Assembly (NCBI RefSeq): GCF_014692675.1
Contig: NZ_JABFCZ010000032.1
Span: 1 to 63,018, forward strand
Direction: 5' to 3'
DNA length: 63,018 nucleotides
From: Roseibium aggregatum
GTDB taxonomy: Bacteria > Pseudomonadota > Alphaproteobacteria > Rhizobiales > Stappiaceae
Within the stretch, counting starts at the first letter, position 1, and every line of letters starts with the position of its first letter. The notes under the pieces are model-generated. The model worked only from the letters and a program-made list of their open reading frames with translations, did no database searches and was not told where the DNA came from. A program made the translations under genes and the position numbers. Below are positions 61,785-63,018 of the stretch, one piece after another.

Positions 61785-62528
61785 ATGCAGTATCTGCGAT
61801 CAAAGTTTTTCACCGCACTATTGGTCATCTGGACGATCGCCTTAGGATCGCTCACGCCAATTTTAATGCTTATCGGCGCAGAATCCAAGGTCCGCAGTTA
61901 TTCCCGATTTTGGGTACGCGGTATTATGCTAGGTTTAAGAACTGTTGTCGGTTTAAATTATCAGATTATTGGAAGGTTCCCCTCTGATGGGCAACCTCGT
62001 CTTTATGTATCTAATCATCAATCAGCGTGGGAGACATTTGCGTTCGCTCACCTTATCCCAAACGTGTCATTTGTCGCTAAAAAAGAACTCAGAAAGGTGC
62101 CGATTTTTGGTTGGTACTTAGCGAAGTACCCGATGATTCTCATCGATCGCGGAGCGGGAAAAGCTGCACTTAGAGAAATGATCGAGCAAGGTACTCGTGC
62201 GGTTAAAGAGGGAAGATCGATACTAATTTTTCCTGAAGGTACCAGAATAGGGGTCGATGATCATAGGCGCTACCAATTCGGTGTAGCAGCACTTTACAAG
62301 GCATTGAATGTTCCTGCTATTCCAATTGCCCATAACGCAGGTTGTCTCTGGAACGATGATTATTTCATGCGTTATAATGGAACAGTTACGGTCAAAATTT
62401 TGGATGAGATCTCACCGGGTATAACTCCTGCTAAATTCTTAGCTCGTATTGAGAAAGAAATTAACTATGAAAAGGATAAATTGGCGTCAGAAGAATTCTT
62501 GGAAGAATGGCGTTTAGCCCTTGGATGA
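61785..62528 (+). CDS. plsC: Stand-alone PlsC: 1-acylglycerol-3-phosphate O-acyltransferase
   Basis: Adds the second acyl chain to lysophosphatidic acid. The 247-residue protein has one N-terminal membrane helix (about 7-32) and the acyltransferase motifs: NHQSAWE (HX4E, the variant of this subfamily, instead of HX4D) near residue 78, and FPEGTR near residue 148. AGGGCGA precedes the ATG. GC is visibly lower than in neighbours: 29, 20 and 24 G+C per 60 bases in the rows at 61861, 61921 and 62401, against 37 in the row at 61261. This and its position beside a truncated aas suggest horizontal acquisition. Confidence 0.9.
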   Translation: MQYLRSKFFTALLVIWTIALGSLTPILMLIGAESKVRSYSRFWVRGIMLGLRTVVGLNYQIIGRFPSDGQPRLYVSNHQSAWETFAFAHLIPNVSFVAKKELRKVPIFGWYLAKYPMILIDRGAGKAALREMIEQGTRAVKEGRSILIFPEGTRIGVDDHRRYQFGVAALYKALNVPAIPIAHNAGCLWNDDYFMRYNGTVTVKILDEISPGITPAKFLARIEKEINYEKDKLASEEFLEEWRLALG

Positions 62529-62851
62529 AAACCGACTCTGGACGCTCTAGCTCCAAAAATATCCTCTGTATGCTCATAACACCTAGCCGCTGCCATAATT
62601 AGTTTATCACGATCCACTGTCAGCCTACTAACTTCTTTCATGCCATCAGGCAGAGCTATGTATGCGGCAATCTTTCCACAGTCGGTTTTCCCTGCATGCA
62701 GCTGCCTTAAGTGATTGTTGATCGTGAAATTGCGATTGTAATAAAGCTGGTACATCTCACCACCGTACAGACTACGTAGAAACGCCGCTTCGATCTTCGT
62801 AATTGTTGTCGGGAGCTTTCTCTCGAGTTCGTCTTCCGTCCGTGTCAGCAA
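62465..62851 (-). pseudogene. Probable gene fragment of unknown family
   Basis: Open frame of 128 codons from TTG 62851 that I do not recognise. Residues 1-107 (for example DELERKLPTTITKIEAAFLR, GGEMYQLYYNRNF) look protein-like. The last 20 residues are antisense to the end of plsC. The frame also stays open upstream, without a better start, across the IS element boundary at 62872/62873. It therefore looks like a remnant cut by the insertion at its 5' side and perhaps by the plsC junction at its 3' side. It may also be a chance frame. Confidence 0.35.
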
Positions 62852-62872
62852 CGCTAGTATATGCGTTGCTCC

Positions 62873-63018
62873 GTAAGCGCGAAGCCGACCCCATCTAGCG
62901 CGGCATGAGGTTATGGGCGAGAGGTTGTGACACTGAAGGAGCGGAGGAGCTTACGGTGTCAGTTTCTATGTCTGCGCCTATGACTGATGATAGAAGTTTC
63001 CATGTTCTTGAAGCGGTT
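62873..63018 (+). mobile_element. Left end of an IS66-family-like insertion sequence, cut by the window edge
   Basis: The sequence from 62873 begins GTAAGCGCGAAGCCGACCCC; IS66-family ends characteristically start GTAA. About 80 bases inside, a strong GGAGGAG site precedes a GTG that opens a frame like the first IS66 protein. If correct, GTTGCTCC (62865-62872) should be the 8-base target duplication and should recur beyond the far end. The element runs out of the window. Confidence 0.55.
62956..63018 (+). CDS. Partial TnpA-like protein of the IS66-like element
   Basis: Only 21 codons are in the window. The start may be GTG 62956, ATG 62968 or ATG 62980. The visible residues MTDDRSFHVLEAV resemble the N terminus of IS66 OrfA (TnpA), a small protein with a helix-turn-helix needed for transposition. 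The diagnostic part lies outside the window. Confidence 0.4.
   Translation, partial: MSVSMSAPMTDDRSFHVLEAV

Overview
The window is a contiguous stretch of an alphaproteobacterial chromosome. GC content is roughly 60% over most of its length. The gene orders dnaB / rplI-rpsR-rpsF / fabD-fabG-acpP-fabF-mltG-yicC-gmk, rsmA-pdxA-surA-lptD-lptG-lptF / pepA-holC and purN-purM / perM-hdaA-ppk-ppx / rnd / aspS are typical of Hyphomicrobiales (Rhizobiales). From protein style I would guess a marine Roseibium/Labrenzia/Stappia-like genus. That guess is inference, not proof.

Layout. 1-300: a palindrome-rich spacer beyond dnaB. 300-3800: dnaB and the S6-S18-L9 ribosomal operon on the minus strand. 4000-10600: a plus-strand block for type II fatty-acid synthesis (fabD, fabG, acpP, fabF) followed by mltG, yicC and gmk. 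10600-18300: a minus-strand outer-membrane block (lptF, lptG, lptD, surA) ending in pdxA and rsmA. 18500-21650: pepA, holC and a methyltransferase, with a probable 39-residue membrane protein gene in the pepA-holC gap. 21700-34830: mixed accessory and housekeeping genes (rhodanese, crotonase, HAD phosphatase, ABC-F protein, LysR regulator with a glutathione transferase, di-haem cytochrome c, DUF4344-type metallopeptidase, DinB protein, ndk, YHYH protein, molybdopterin oxidoreductase). 34850-46370: purine synthesis (purN, purM), perM-like permease, hdaA, polyphosphate metabolism (ppk, ppx), rnd, an orphan ParA ATPase and aspS. 46440-54540: an MsbA-type exporter, two tandem paralogous secreted proteins of unknown function, a PfkB sugar kinase and a membrane-anchored EAL phosphodiesterase. 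54600-59760: ureide catabolism (allA, allE), a small monooxygenase-fold protein, AraC and LuxR regulators and an AEC permease.

60000-63018 is the most disturbed part. An Aas-type acyl-ACP synthetase has lost the acyltransferase part that normally precedes it. At about 61640 the sequence switches to DNA of visibly lower GC that carries a stand-alone plsC on the opposite strand, then an ORF fragment, then the left end of an IS66-like element that runs off the window. This looks like an acquired segment or rearrangement junction; an assembly join is the main alternative.

I saw no tRNA, rRNA, CRISPR array or prophage. No canonical defence system is recognisable. The best candidates for undescribed biology are the tandem secreted paralogues (48347-51720), the plsC/Aas junction, and a 12-base operator-like motif repeated at both ends of the allE-allA operon.
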